NCBI GenBank assembly: GCA_003550325.1 | Contig: QKWP01000137.1 | Coordinates: 101,126 to 165,125 of the forward strand | From: Gigaspora rosea | Taxonomy: Eukaryota > Glomeromycota > Glomeromycetes > Diversisporales > Gigasporaceae | Direction of reading: 5' to 3' | DNA length: 64,000 bases | Shown here: positions 23,309 to 35,689 of the stretch, in pieces | Layout of the letters: each line of letters starts with the position of its first letter | How positions within the stretch are numbered: the stretch's first letter is position 1 | Program-made: the position numbers and the translations under genes | Notes under the pieces: generated by a model | Seen by the model: the letters and a program-made list of their open reading frames with translations, nothing else | Databases searched by the model: none | Told to the model about the DNA's origin: nothing

Positions 23309-23758
23309 AATATCTCTCAACATCAATGGGAACATGCTCACAATATAACTTCAAAAGCAAAAAAAAGAAAATATTTTTTTCCAAGTATACCCATACAACA
23401 ATTACATCATCATCAAATATATCTTATATAGATTTCTCTTCTTTTATAGAAAAATGGTTTCTACAAGGTTTTTTACTAACAAACTGTATACAATAATACT
23501 ATGGCATATGCCAGATGTTTCCTTTAACCTATTCTAGCTAGTCAATTAATTTGAAATCAATAATTATAGCACATATAGATAATAGGGAATATAATGTTAT
23601 ATTGGGTGCCTATTTACAGTAATACAAATATAGTTTTGAAATCTTTAAATGTAAATGTATTATTCTTTTTACTTAAATAAAATTTCAACTAGTCCTGCAT
23701 AGCATCATATATTGCATAGCTAACTTATTAATTATTAAGACTTGGAACTAGGGCTCTG

Positions 23759-23940
23759 AAGTCCGGGTTCGGTCTTGTCTGGGTCTGGCCAGACCCGGAT
23801 TTGAACTATAAATTTTGAAAATTTCAGAACCAGACTCAGACCTGAACCTAAAGTACCAAATCTGAACTGGACTCAAACATGATTATTGGTTCAGTTCAGG
23901 TTTAGTTCAAAGTTCACAAACCTATTCGAGTCCAGGATTA
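23759..23940. repeat. hAT-like foldback fragment with TAGGGCTC end
   Basis: The left terminus TAGGGCTCTGAAGTCCGGGT leads into runs of TCCGGGTT / CAGACCTGAACC / GTTCAGGTTTAG. A related piece at 30275-30458 ends GGAGCCCTA. Right end and 8-bp duplication not found, so only a fragment is supported. Confidence 0.4.
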
Positions 23941-25100
23941 GCAGTTACATTTTTTCAAATTTCTATTGCATAATAAGTTTGACTACTAAATGGGCCATAA
24001 TAAACCTGGGTCAGCCACCCACCCACAGATAACCTGGGTAGAGATAGGCAAAAAGCTCATTTTATAATAAAATGTGCATAAATGCACATGATATATAAAA
24101 TGCGTATGATACCATATGATAAAAAATTTTTTAATTTTTATCTAAATAATACTATATATAGATTCTTAATAAGATTTTGCCTATATATATAAATTTTTAT
24201 AAATCAGCTAATTGTAAACTTCATTATACTTATTTTATATAATTTGACACCTGACCTGTGGCTCTGCTATGAGAGCTTTGTATAAAACTTTAGAATCTTG
24301 GTTAAAATCTGTAAATTTGCATTATATAATATTTATAAATATGCCAAGTTAGTTTGTATTGAATCATCCAAAAAAATTCTGTTATTGAACATACTATTCT
24401 ATTAACTACAGTATATAGTTAAGATTGAGTTAATTTGCATTAAAATTATATTATTACAAAATGTTGCCACAGAATTCACACTCTATTTTAGTATTGTTGA
24501 GCAGTTTTTATTAAAATTATTGTGATTTTTATCATTTGTTTTTATAAAAAATTCTATTACAAAATTTGTTTGCTATACTAGTAATTGCAATATATAGTAT
24601 TAGTTAGTTTGAATTAGTATAAGCTAACCTATAAAAAGTTTGTTACAAAGCTCATTACTCCAATAACAGATAATATGCAGCTTAGTTTTATTAGTGAATA
24701 CCAATTTTTAATATAAGTGCTGCAAAGAGAAAACTTATATTGCTATATTAGTTTTAGCACATTAATCACCTTTTGAATATAACTGTAATTTTATTGGTTA
24801 ATATGGGCCAGTGCAGAAAGATTTGTACCTCAAAAAATTTCATAATTTTGACACTAAGAAAAAATTTTTTTTCTTGATTAATTATTAAAAATTTTTAGTA
24901 TCAAATAAAATAGGTTTTAATCTAACATATTGTATTATTTTTATTGTTTTAACATTGTTTTATTTTAATAATTGGCAAAAATAAAATAGCGACCTGTCAC
25001 TATGTGACCCTATATAATCAACCAATCAGATTTAAGATCAGCAAAACAGTCACAGAATCGGTCGATTTGCACTCTAATCTGATCTAGATTTAGATTTTTT
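23941..25100. other. AT-rich spacer, no gene seen
   Basis: No supported frame or repeat boundary. AT-rich sequence with short A/T runs. Confidence 0.45.
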
Positions 25101-27540
25101 TTTTCTTTGTTTGTTGCTTTGGGAACTTGCAAATAAGTTTATTTTTTTTTGCTTTTTTTTTCTTTGAACTAATACTACCTTTTTTCATAGGTTTACTTTA
25201 AGCTTTCATTCCTTTAGTACTATTGTTTATGGAGGCGATTTGTTGAACTTTTTTGTGGATTTTTGAAGAATTTTCTTGTGGACTTTTCTTGGCATTTTTG
25301 AAAAACTTTCTTGTGGACTTTCCTCATGTCTTTTGGTAAACTTTCTTGTGGTTTTTGAATCAGGACTTGCAGATAAGTTTTTTTTTTTCTTTTTTTTTCC
25401 TTTGAACTAATACTAACTTTTTTTTTGTAGGTTCTCTTTAAGCTTTCATTTTTTCAGTACCTTTATTTGTAGAGACGATTTGTTGAACTTTTTTGTGGGT
25501 TTTTGAAGAATTTTCTTGTAGACTTTCCTCAGCATTTTTGGAGAACTTTCTTGTGGACTTTCCTCATATCTTTTTGGTGAACTTTCTTGTAGATTTTGAA
25601 CTGGAAACTTGCAGATAAATTTTTTTTTGCTTTTGTTTTTTTTTTGAACTAATACTAACTTTTCATAGGTTCACTTTAAGCTTTCATTTCTTTGGTACTG
25701 TCGTTTATGAAGACGATTTGTTGAACTTTTTTGTGGGGTTTTTAAAGAATTTTCTTGTGGACTTTCCTCAGCGTTTTTGGAGAACTTGTGGACTTTCCTT
25801 GTATATTTTTGGTAAACTTTCTTGTGGATTTTAAACCGGAAACTTGCAAATAAATTTTTTTTTTGCTTTTTTTTTCTTTGAACTAATCCTAACTTTTTTT
25901 CATAGTTTCACTTTAAGCTTTCGTTTCTTCGATACCATTGTTTGTGAAGATGATTTTTGAACATTTTTGTGGGATTTTAAAAAATTTTCTTGTGGACTTT
26001 CCTTGGCATTTTTAGAGAACTTTCTTGTAGACTTTTCTCGTGTCTTTTTGGTAAACATTTTTGTAAATTTTGAACTAGAAACTGATATAAGTTTTTTTTG
26101 TTTTTTTTTCTTAGAACCAATGCTAACTTTTTTCATAGGTTTGCTTTAAGCTTTCATTCTTTCAGTACTGTTGTTTGTGGAAATAATTTGTTGAACTTTC
26201 CTTATAAGAAAAGTAGTATGAATGGTGGTACGTATTGGTGTTAGGAATGCTTAAAATAGCATAAATTTTGTGGCACATGCAGGAACATTTTATGGAATGG
26301 CATAGTAAAAATGGCACGGACATTGTGCAAAGGGTGGCAAGTAATATTATGCCATATAAAATGGCACTTCAGATGACACGTATATGTGCATTACACACAT
26401 GTTGGCTCATGATACATGTTGGCTCATTTTGTAGTAAGCGAATGATTAGTAAAGGATTTTTTTTAAAAAAACAGAGTGATATCTTATGATTTCACTAATG
26501 AAGCTTCCCTGTGTGTCTTAACAAAAAAATTCTTTACAAAATCTTGCTTCATATGCAGTTAGCTTGTTCATCTTATATTGATTACTTATATAAATTTATA
26601 TTTTAATAGTTAATCCACATCATTATTGTGGTAGCACATGAATTTACGTTCATTACCCGTACCAAATCCCATGCCAAATTGACTAGTAAACTGCTACAAA
26701 ACCTGTGCCATTTATGGTCCGCACACGGTCCCTCATGGTCCACTAAATCCGAACAAACTTAGTCTATACCCGTACAAATCCAGACCTTGACCTGTGCCTA
26801 TTCGATTCTATTCCTTGTCTATACAGTACATTTTTCTTTTAGGGTTTTTTGTGAGTTTTTGAAGAATTTTCTTGTGGACATTTTTGGAGTACTTATTTGT
26901 GGACTTTTCTAGTGTCTTTTTAGTGTAATTTCTTGTGTATTTTGAACTGAGAACTTGCAGATAAGTTTTTTTTTTTGCTTTTTTTTTTTGAACTAGAGTA
27001 ATACTAACTTTTCATAGGTTTGCTTTAAGCTTTCGTTCCTTTGGTACTGTTGTTTGTAGAGACAATTTGTTGAACTTGTTTGTTGAGTTTTTGAAGAATT
27101 TTCTTGTGAACTTTCTTTAGCGTTTTTGGAAAACTTTCTTGTGAACTTTTCTTGTGTCTTTTTGGTGAACTTTCTCATATATTTTGAACTAGGAACTTGC
27201 AGATAAGTTTTTTTTTTGCTTTTTTTTTTTTTTAAGATTTTGTTCCTTCAGTACTATCATTTGTGGAGACGATTTGTTGAACTTTTTTGTAGAGTTTTTG
27301 AAAAAATTTCTTGTGGACTTTCCTCAGCATTTTTGAAGAACTTTTTTGTGGACTTTTCTCGCATCTTTTTGGTGAACTTTCTTGTGGATTTGGATTTTGA
27401 ACTAGTAATTTGCAGATAAATTTTTTTTTGCTTTTTTTTCCTTTGAACTAATACTTACTTTTTTCGTAGGTTCACTTTAAGCTTTTATTTTTTCAGTTTT
27501 TGGTATCGTTGTTTGTAGAGATAATTTGTCATGAAAAGCG
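25100..27540. repeat. tandem array of ~240-bp units, interrupted once
   Basis: Each unit runs GGAACTTGCAGATAAG, a long T tract, TTTGAACTAATACTAAC, TTCATAGGTTCACTTTAAGC, then three ~30-bp sub-repeats of the type AACTTTCTTGTGGACTTTCC. The GAACTAATACTAAC mark falls at about 25166, 25404, 25646, 25880 and 26114, then 26990 and 27444, so the period is 234-242 bp. About 650 bp of unrelated sequence interrupts it (26190-26840). On the minus strand the sub-repeats translate as Lys/Ser-rich peptides such as STRKFSKNAKESPQEN, kept in phase in several units but broken by stops. Confidence 0.8.
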
Positions 27541-27584
27541 TTTTAGTTTTTTTTTCTTTATATACGAATTGGTATCATGTTAAA

Positions 27585-27624
<40 letters not shown>

Positions 27625-30270
27625 NCATGCGAAGATTTTTAGTTTTTTTTTTTATAACACGAATTGGTAGCATGGGGAACATTCAAATCTGATAATTTCT
27701 GGGATCAATATTACACAAATTTTATATAGTGTAATATTGTAAAACCAGAATTTTTGGGTCTAAGCAAACTTAAAAAAAATTATTGTCAGTGCAACACTTT
27801 ACTAGTAAAATATCTTCGTAGCAAGTGTCTCTTCAAGAAATCCAGTTGCATCATGTTGCATCATATAAATAAAAGATAGATTTATTGAGAGTTGAAGTAT
27901 TATCTACTATATATTGTACTGCTTAATTTGTGAAGCTTAATGTTATTTTTTTTTGTTTTTTTATTATTATTATTTAAGTAATCAACTTGTTTATTTTATT
28001 TGTAGGTTTTTGCAGACTGTTTTCAAAAGTTGCATATGTTCTTTAGAAGATGTTTGGTTCAGTAAAAACCATTTTATATATACAATAATATAGCTTTGTT
28101 AATTATATGAAATTTTAAAAATATTAATAAAGGATGTGTAACTTGTTACCAAAAACCTTTTTAATTAAGTTCTTGCATTTTGTAAGTTGTATTATAATTT
28201 GAATGAATAATTTTATTCTTTACAATGCAAAGTTTTTAACATAATAAAAAAATTGTAATATTTGAATTACGCCTGTTGATTGGTTGGGTTGTTTAACGAT
28301 TATTTATCTGTTTTTATAAAATGCATATCATGTGGTTATGAAACAGTTTTATGATTGGTCAACTACCTCATGATCAAACCCGTACATTTCTGAAAAATGA
28401 GAAAGTTTCCCATGCTCGAATTGGTATCTTGCAAAGTTTTTTAGTTTTTTTCTATGATTTATAATATTGTAATTGTTCGTATTTAATAAATTAAATATTT
28501 TAATAAAGTATGCATATTGGCTTCGTGGGATCTGAACTGAGTTGATTTTTTAAGATTGAATTTTATGGGATCATGCGGATACTAATGCTATGGCTGTATA
28601 TGATCGATTTTGATTGGTCGATCATGGGGTTGCTATAGCAACAGGTTGCTATAAAATAACGCCCTTAAGGGTAGAGAGTATGTAGATCATTTCTATTAAT
28701 AAACAAGTGACCAAATATATTTTTACTGCGAATTTAAAAGTTGCTACATATAAAAGTTAATTTTTTACTATATAAATTGTATTTATGTACTAAGTAAAAA
28801 TTGTTCGTAATAAAAAATTACACATATCATAAAAATTTTATTAATTTTGAATAAAATTTGATAAAGGTTTTATAGTATCAACTTTTGTGGGGGCAGGGTC
28901 TATTCTGCAGGGGCGATCACAAATAGGCAATCAAATCACGTGTAAACAATAAGTAAAATAGGGTCACGAAGATAAAAACAACTATATCTTAGGTTCTACT
29001 GGGCCAATTTTAATGATTCAACCACCATTAGAATCAGAAAAACCTTCTCTACAATTTTATTTAAAAATTTAATATGGTTACTTAATAAAAATTTTCTTTA
29101 TTATTAAATATAAAACTTTTAGTAACTAGTTTATTAATAAAAATGATCTACATACCCTCTACCCTTAATAATTAAGCATGTACAATTTACTGTATTTGAA
29201 AAAAAACAAATTTTTTTTTAAAAAAAAGATATTTTAAATAATTTAGCAACCAGTATACAGTTTTATGAGCTTGTACTATGCAAGTGCATTAATGTGCATA
29301 TAATAAAAATATAGTTAAAATTTGAGCAAAATTGAATTACTGGTTATGAAAAAATTAAGCTTTAAAGTGAGATAATTTGATTTTTTTTTACTATATACAT
29401 GTATATATAAATTACTATAGTAAATTATATAGTAAAAAAAAAGGTACTATTAATAAATTTTTTATCTTATCAATAAAATAATCAAAATAATTTTATTTTT
29501 ATCAATCTGATAACCTAATAAGTATATTAAATTAAAAAATTAAAAATTAATTTGTACAAAAAATATTTTAATCAGAGCTATTTGAGGTACAAATCATATT
29601 GCACTGGCCTATAGATTGAAAACTACAATTTACTGAGAAAATTAGTTGTTTATCAGATAATCTTGGTGGCAAAAATTTTGACCAAAAATTCTAGAAATCA
29701 ATTATCTAAATATTTGGCTGAATATAACATTTATTGATATATTTACTATTTTTTATTAATCATATGTTTTATCTATAGTAGAGCATTTGTCATATCTTGC
29801 ACTTGTTCTTGTACTTGCACTTATTCTCAAACTTGAGACTATATACAAAACATTTTTATATTTGTGAACTTTTTTAGCCCAAAATAGTTTGTAAATATTA
29901 GGCAATCAAACAACAAAAGTAAATTAGGAAAATCCATGTTCATGATTTTTGTATTGTTTAAATGCATTAATAAGGGCATTAAAAATGACATAATAATTAC
30001 TCGAATATTATAATAATTACTCAACTATGATAATAGTCATAATTATTTTACATATTTTTTTTAGTTTTTCTACATTTAGATCACATTTTTCAGATGCAAC
30101 CAGTTAAAAATGTTAAAGCAAACAGATCCAAAATTGAAGTATATAGATAGATTAGAATGTTAATTATAATTATTTTAATTTAATTTTTCTATATAAAATT
30201 TTGATGGGATAAAATATGTATGATTTGGAAATAGCACATGATTGAGGAATCATGTGCATGCATGAAACCC
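27541..30270. other. AT-rich spacer with a long poly-T tract holding one undetermined base
   Basis: No supported gene. A poly-T run of over 30 bases (27593-27624) is followed by an undetermined base (n) at 27625, a weak point of the assembly. The rest is AT-rich with isolated palindromes. Confidence 0.5.
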
Positions 30271-30274
30271 ATTT

Positions 30275-30458
30275 CTAGGTTTCAGACTTTCAGACCGGAC
30301 TCAAACTATCAAACAGACTCAAACCAAGCCAAAAGTTTGATATTCAGACTTAGACCAGACTGAGTTTTATAATAGTTTGAGTTTGAGTCCAGTTTGAAAT
30401 TTGAACTGGACTCGGACTTGTCTAAAGTTCAGCCTCAGTCTGGGTCATTGGAGCCCTA
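30275..30458. repeat. hAT-like foldback fragment ending GGAGCCCTA
   Basis: Internally made of CAGACTCAAACC / GTTTGAGTTTGAGTCC inverted motifs, ending GTCTGGGTCATTGGAGCCCTA. The inverse of this end matches the start of the 23759 element. The left end is degraded and no 8-bp duplication was found. Confidence 0.4.
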
Positions 30459-30879
30459 CTCTAAAGAGGTACACTAACATCTGGTTTAAGTATAGACAAA
30501 ACTCAACTATTTTTTTAATTTTCTGTTTAATAGCCTATCTGGTTCTTAAAAGCATTTTATAATCTAGTTTATTTGCTTTATATTATTTAATTCCTTTTTG
30601 TAATACTTTAGAAGTTTGTACTATCTCTTTACTCTGGTCTTGCCAAGCAGGTTTCTGTTTATCTTTATTTTTAGATTTTATATGTCTTATTAAACTTATT
30701 TTTATTTGCACTATTAGAACTTGTTTGCATTCCTTTATATAATATTATATAAATGCCTCAAAAGTTCTTAGTAGTATGCATTCGTATAATCTAGATTACA
30801 TATCTGCTAATCCAACTTAGTTCTCTTGCAACAGTTACTATAATATAAGCAGAAATTCAAAATTTTTGTTACTAGTAGA

Positions 30880-31165
30880 TAGGGTTCCACAATTTGATTT
30901 GATCTTCAAATATTTGAATCAAATATTTGATCAAATTCAAATTCAAATTTGACTATATTTGATTTGATCAAATTCAAATATGGCCAAATTTGATTTGATT
31001 TAACAAATATTTGATTTGATTTGAAAATTACTATTAAAAATTCAAATTCAAATCAAATTCAAATTCAAATATTTGAATCAAATCAAATTCAAATCAGGGT
31101 CAATTTGATTTGATCAAATTCAAATTGATCCAATATTTGATTTGATTTGAATTTGAGGAACCCTA
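30880..31165. mobile_element. hAT-type MITE, 286 bp, with 8-bp target duplication
   Basis: Termini TAGGGTTCC and GGAACCCTA are perfect inverses. CTAGTAGA flanks both sides (30872-30879 and 31166-31173), an 8-bp target duplication typical of hAT. The inside consists of alternating AAATTTGATTTGAT / ATCAAATTCAAAT words, so the element can fold on itself in many registers. Non-coding. Confidence 0.8.
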
Positions 31166-31173
31166 CTAGTAGA

Positions 31174-32916
31174 ATTCAAACTCTTAATCTACTGCTTGAA
31201 AGTAACAAATTAGTTACTTATCTAAATCACTATACTCTAACTATATATACTATAACTAAAATCAAACTATGCTATATATTTAAAGAAATTTTACATATAG
31301 AGTGACTTTATAGAAAAATTCTTTGTAATTCTTTTATCAAAGAATAATTATTATTTTACTAGAGGTTATTGATATTATATCATTATTTTATAATAATTTT
31401 CCATATATAGAAGGAAATCAATAGAAAAAGAACAAATTTTTTAAATTTTTTTTAAGTATATGTTTTCTCAACTTTTAGTTTAAATATTTTGTTAGCATTT
31501 TAATAAATCTAATAAAAATTTTTATTTTAATTTTAGATATTCCTAAAATTGAAATAGAACTTTTATCAAAATTGGTTAAGCAGTTGTCAAGATATTTTAT
31601 TTTAAAATTAAAAAATTTTTTAAAAATGATTTGTCTCTTTTCTATTGACTTCTCCATATTACAGTTTATGGTTTGTGTGCTGTTTAAAACAAATGAGGTT
31701 TATATAGTATGTTTTTGGGTTCTGGACATTTTTACTTAGAACCCATAAACTTAATTACATAGTAATTTATTGAAATATAGCACTCTTGTTATCAGTACCT
31801 CTGGTAAAATTATAAATATTCTTTATCAAATTATTTTTATTTAATAATTTTGATTTCTATATTGCTACTACAATTAAATATTATGACTCACAATATGCAA
31901 GACTACAAATTGCTTATATGTTATTGGTACTATATTACTTATTTAAATTTCTTTAACAATTAATATTTTCCTTATTTTTAGACAAATACTCAATATTTAA
32001 AGAAATAGGTTTAATACTATGCAAAAATCTTTAGTCTTATGTTCACAATATTTATACTACTCTAGTAATGCAATAGTTTAAACTTTTTTCAAAAATAATT
32101 TAAAATTTAAAATCTTTTGATTTATCTATTTTTCAATACACAATTTTAAACACAATCTATTACAATATTATGAATTCAAGTAGACTTGTTAAAAAATTTA
32201 TACTCTATTATAGTACCGACTAACTTTGCTCTTACAATATTTAACAAGATTTAACTCATTATAAAAATACTGTATTAAATTAGTTGTTATAATTTTTGAC
32301 AACTGTTAATAATTTGCAATTAAACAAAATTACAGTATAATATTATAATTATATATAAAAGTACTCTGTAAATGGTTATATCTATTAATATTGCAGTTAG
32401 CTCACATTTTTTGTTACATTCATATTTTAAACTTAAACCTATAAATGTTTTTAATTTTAATATAAGCTTGAAGACTCGGTTTTTTAATTTTTATCTATTT
32501 ACTTTTGAATATTTAAAATTTAAATTCACTATGTATTTCCCCAATAAGGAAAATAAAAAATGTGTCGATATTGGTTCAAAAAAAAGGTAAATAAATAAAT
32601 TAATTAAAACTATCAAATTGTTCTTTATTTATCCACTTTAACAATATTAATATCGTAAAAATTGCACAATTTAATTCAAATTTACTATCGTAAAAATTAA
32701 TTTTAACCAAAACTTTATTCATAGCGGTCTAGATTGTCCTTAGGAGATATACGTTCTACTTACAAACTAAAAAAGGAAATCCGATTTTGTAAATAAGCCA
32801 AGTGCACGAAAAAATTAGGATTAGAGCATTAACGTTAGAGGCTATAGAAACAGGTCAACACTCGTTATATGTAAAATGTCATTCCCGACATTATTAATTA
32901 GTACACCAAAGTAGAT
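31174..32916. other. AT-rich spacer, nothing recognised
   Basis: No supported gene. A 72-codon plus-strand frame at 32372-32590 ends at a possible donor (AAAAAGGTAAAT) but has no recognisable content. Confidence 0.4.
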
Positions 32917-33070
32917 TTAAACACTTATTTCTCCTTTCGTACGTGTTCTGATTCTACGTCGTGGCTGATCCGGAATAGTCAAAATTTGCACTCTCCGATT
33001 GGCTATTTCCTCTTCAAGAGTTTGTATTACACGTGGATGCGGAGATAGTAATTGACAATTTGTGAGTAAC
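32917..33070 (-). CDS. possible 3'-terminal exon of a minus-strand gene, product unknown
   Basis: On the minus strand a good acceptor (AATCTGTGACAG) is followed at 33070 by a 50-codon reading with non-random composition, including LLSPHPRVIQTLEEEIANRR and DQPRRRIRTRTKGEISV, ending in TAA at 32919-32917. Base composition is clearly less AT-rich than the flanks, as in real exons here. Upstream (higher coordinates) lie a poly-A tract and then the oppositely oriented Kelch gene, so the rest of this gene is missing or displaced. No family recognised. Confidence 0.35.
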
Positions 33071-33111
33071 CTGTCACAGATTACGAATGTGTTAAGAAAT
33101 ACAAAAATTAA

Positions 33112-33166
33112 ATTTTAAAAAAAAAAAAAAAAAAATAAAAAAATAATTAAAAAAAAAAAAAAAATA

Positions 33167-33204
<38 letters not shown>

Positions 33205-33212
33205 AAAAAAAA
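33112..33212 (+). repeat. poly-A-rich low-complexity tract
   Basis: About 100 bases of almost pure A with scattered T. It lies just ahead of the first visible Kelch exon. Confidence 0.9.
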
Positions 33213-33271
33213 TAACTACGAATTTCAAAGATGTATTTTTTCTGCTAAGCATTGTTTTTATTTTATCACAG

Positions 33272-35687
33272 AATTTTCCCAATGGCCATTCGTTTAAACC
33301 TGAGCCACGTGGTGGTCATATGGCAACATTAGTTAATGATAGAATTTATTTTTTTGGTGGTTCACGGCCTATACCAATAACTTCACCTGCATGGAATCAA
33401 ACTCATCAATATAATCTATCAGATGAAGTGTTCTATTTGGATCTTTCTTCACCATTTACAGTTAATTTACCACCGTTCACAGATCTTTCTGCTATTTCAC
33501 GAATGCCATTTGGATGTGAAAGGGGAACAACAGTATTAGGAAATAGTGGTGTACGTATATTTCTTGTTGGTGGAGTGCAACAAAATATGGAAACATTTGG
33601 TTATAACACAACAAATTCTAGTCTTTGGATTTATAATCTAAATTCACAAAAATGGGAAACTAATGGACCGGGAACTTATGGGCCACCGCTTCCCAAGCGC
33701 AGATCCACCGCAACAGTTATTGATAAAAATGGTGTAATTTATATATTTGGTGGAAGAGTGGGGGTAGATACTGGTTCAGATGTATTCATAGTACTTGATG
33801 ATTTATTCACGCTTGAAACTTCATTATTTGAATGGTCAAATCTTTCACTTCCTAATCATCCACCTAAACGAAATCTTTGCACTGCAACATTATTGCCAGA
33901 TGGAAAAATTATTTATATAGGTGGTGTTACCCAAAACTTCCCTGGTGGACCTCCAACTCGTGTAAGCATGAACGAGGTGAGTAATTAATTTTAAACTGGC
34001 AGTACATACATAAAATTGATATGATAATGTAGATATTATAGTCATACCTGAGTTATTTCACCCCTTTTTTCCAGAGCATTTTTGGAGATATAACTAAGGA
34101 CTAAGGAGGGGATATAACTCAATACATATAAAGACATATAAACAAAAAGAAATTTATCTTGTTTAAATCTGGGGATATAACTCAAGTTGGGATATAACCC
34201 AGTGGAGATATAACCCAGGTTTGACTGTATATTAATATCAAGTGACTTATATATCCAACTACTCGGTTCGTTTCAACGAGACGAATCAATTTCTGTCTTT
34301 AAATTGCGAGATATTATGCATGCCTACATTTATAATCATATATAATGATTTAATTTATAACATTTTGTCATCGAAATATAAAAATTTGATGTCTTTAATT
34401 TAGATATATATTTTTGATACTATTGCTTCAGCATGGTCGCAAAAGGTAAATGTCTTCATATGAATTCCTATTGTCTTGAAACTTTTAATAAAATAAGTAA
34501 ATCATCCTAGTCAGCTTTAGGGAATATTGATCCTCGTGTTGGACACACCGCTATCTTAGGCAAACTAGCATAATTACTGTATTATACATTAAGCTTATGT
34601 TTTATATCAATTATCATAACATTGTATTTGTATTTTATTTCAAAGCACCAGATAATTACACTATTGTCATATTTGGAGGAACACAGGGTTATGTACTTAG
34701 GCAGAGCACATCATATCCGACTTTTGTATTGTTGGATGTTAAATCTGAACCATTTCAATATTCATCTCCGCAAACTACTGGAAAGGCTCCTCCTCCACTG
34801 TCATATCATACAGCGACACTTTATCAAAATTATATGATTGTAGCATTTGGTAATAATATATTCCCTTCAATAATATTTATTATAAATTATTACACAATTA
34901 ATGTAATATGCATACGTGACTACTTCATATTTTTATTGACATGCCTTCATAAGAAATCACTGCTGATTAGCTATAATATTTATAAGGCTTAAACGCTTTT
35001 CAAAATTAAAATCATTCATAATGAACAAAAAATTATAGGATACTATTACCAAGATTAATAATTTAAAAGGTCATTAATTTAATAACTTTCAAAAAGTGCA
35101 AAACGAAATATTCTACCATTTGCCTTTATGGATGATATAGTATAGTATGCACAAAACAAACAAAAGTTACTCTATGTTTTTTTTAACTAGGTCTTAAATG
35201 TTGTTAATCTTGGCAATGGCATCCTATAACTCCAATATGAGTATTTATGAGTGATTTATTTTTATAAATTTAGAAATTATTAAGCAAATAATGGATAAAC
35301 CTTCCTATGAGGCGTGCCTGAAAAGTATGAATTATCATTTAGTCAACACTAAATTCACATTTTAACGAATTTTTTTTAAAATATTTACATATAGGTAATG
35401 TTACCAATGATTTGGGACCTTCGAATAATGCATCTGCTGATTTATATATAATGAATCTTTTAAGTTACACTTGGGTGACGCAATTTGAAAAGGATTCTTC
35501 CTCCTATACCAATTATATTAAACTAATCACTATTATTTCTTCTGTTGTTGGTTCCATCGTCGTTATTAGTGTTGGTATTGGTACAATAATATACTTCAAA
35601 TATTATAGACGCAAGCATAATAAGATTAACAGGAAAAAGGATGTTATAGAATTAGAACAGTCCCAAGATACAGAACAACCCCACTAG
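33272..35687 (+). CDS. Kelch-repeat type I membrane protein, five visible exons, 5' exon missing
   Basis: Exons 33272-33976, 34404-34445, 34511-34559, 34646-34849 and 35395-35687 join in phase. The third intron has a GC donor (TTAG|GCAAAC), the others GT-AG. The protein is a beta-propeller of Kelch repeats marked by the Gly pairs: IYFFGGS, IFLVGGV, VIYIFGGR, IIYIGGV, IVIFGG, and by W at repeat ends (KWETNGP, SAWSQK). A single membrane span (about 35515-35600: IITIISSVVGSIVVISVGIG) and a basic cytoplasmic tail (YFKYYRRKHNKINRKK) follow. Exon one begins after an acceptor (TTTTATCACAG), so a signal-peptide exon should lie upstream; I could not find it, and the poly-A tract may have displaced it. 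Asn-rich sequons suggest an extracellular propeller. Ligand unknown. Such Kelch membrane proteins are numerous in Glomeromycotina. Confidence 0.8.
34039..34226. mobile_element. pogo-like MITE inside the first visible Kelch intron, 188 bp
   Basis: Ends TAGTCATACCTGAGTTAT and ATAACCCAGGTTTGACTG, inverted, flanked by TA (34037-34038, 34227-34228). The inside repeats GGGGATATAACTCA / GGGATATAACCCA. It accounts for much of this unusually long 427-bp intron. Confidence 0.75.
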
Positions 35688-35689
35688 TT

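Larger units (their letters stand above)
20330..23550 (+). mobile_element. decayed LINE (non-LTR retrotransposon), 5'-truncated, with RT and RNase H
   Basis: The reading begins inside the reverse transcriptase. EIEQGETYSPLL and KIYYDPIL match RT motif 4 (family QGxxxSPLLW), then 20526-21230 gives PPLAYMNDTIWLCKNSETMQ, where the catalytic YADD has become YMND. A later RNase H region (about 22110-22480) shows FYTDA, AATTLYPDSTRTELEA and NIHLDNNTAI. A C-terminal tail (22712-23308) has a degraded Cys/His motif (CSDTEDT...LICL). Many stops and frame changes lie between these blocks, and the RNase H part holds a direct ~154-bp duplication. The 5' half and endonuclease are missing, as usual for LINEs. 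Right end approximate. Confidence 0.75.

Noticed and set aside
25900-27419. Small Lys/Ser-rich or Phe-rich genes
   Set aside because: All lie inside the ~240-bp tandem array; treated as repeat, with the peptide phase noted as a finding.
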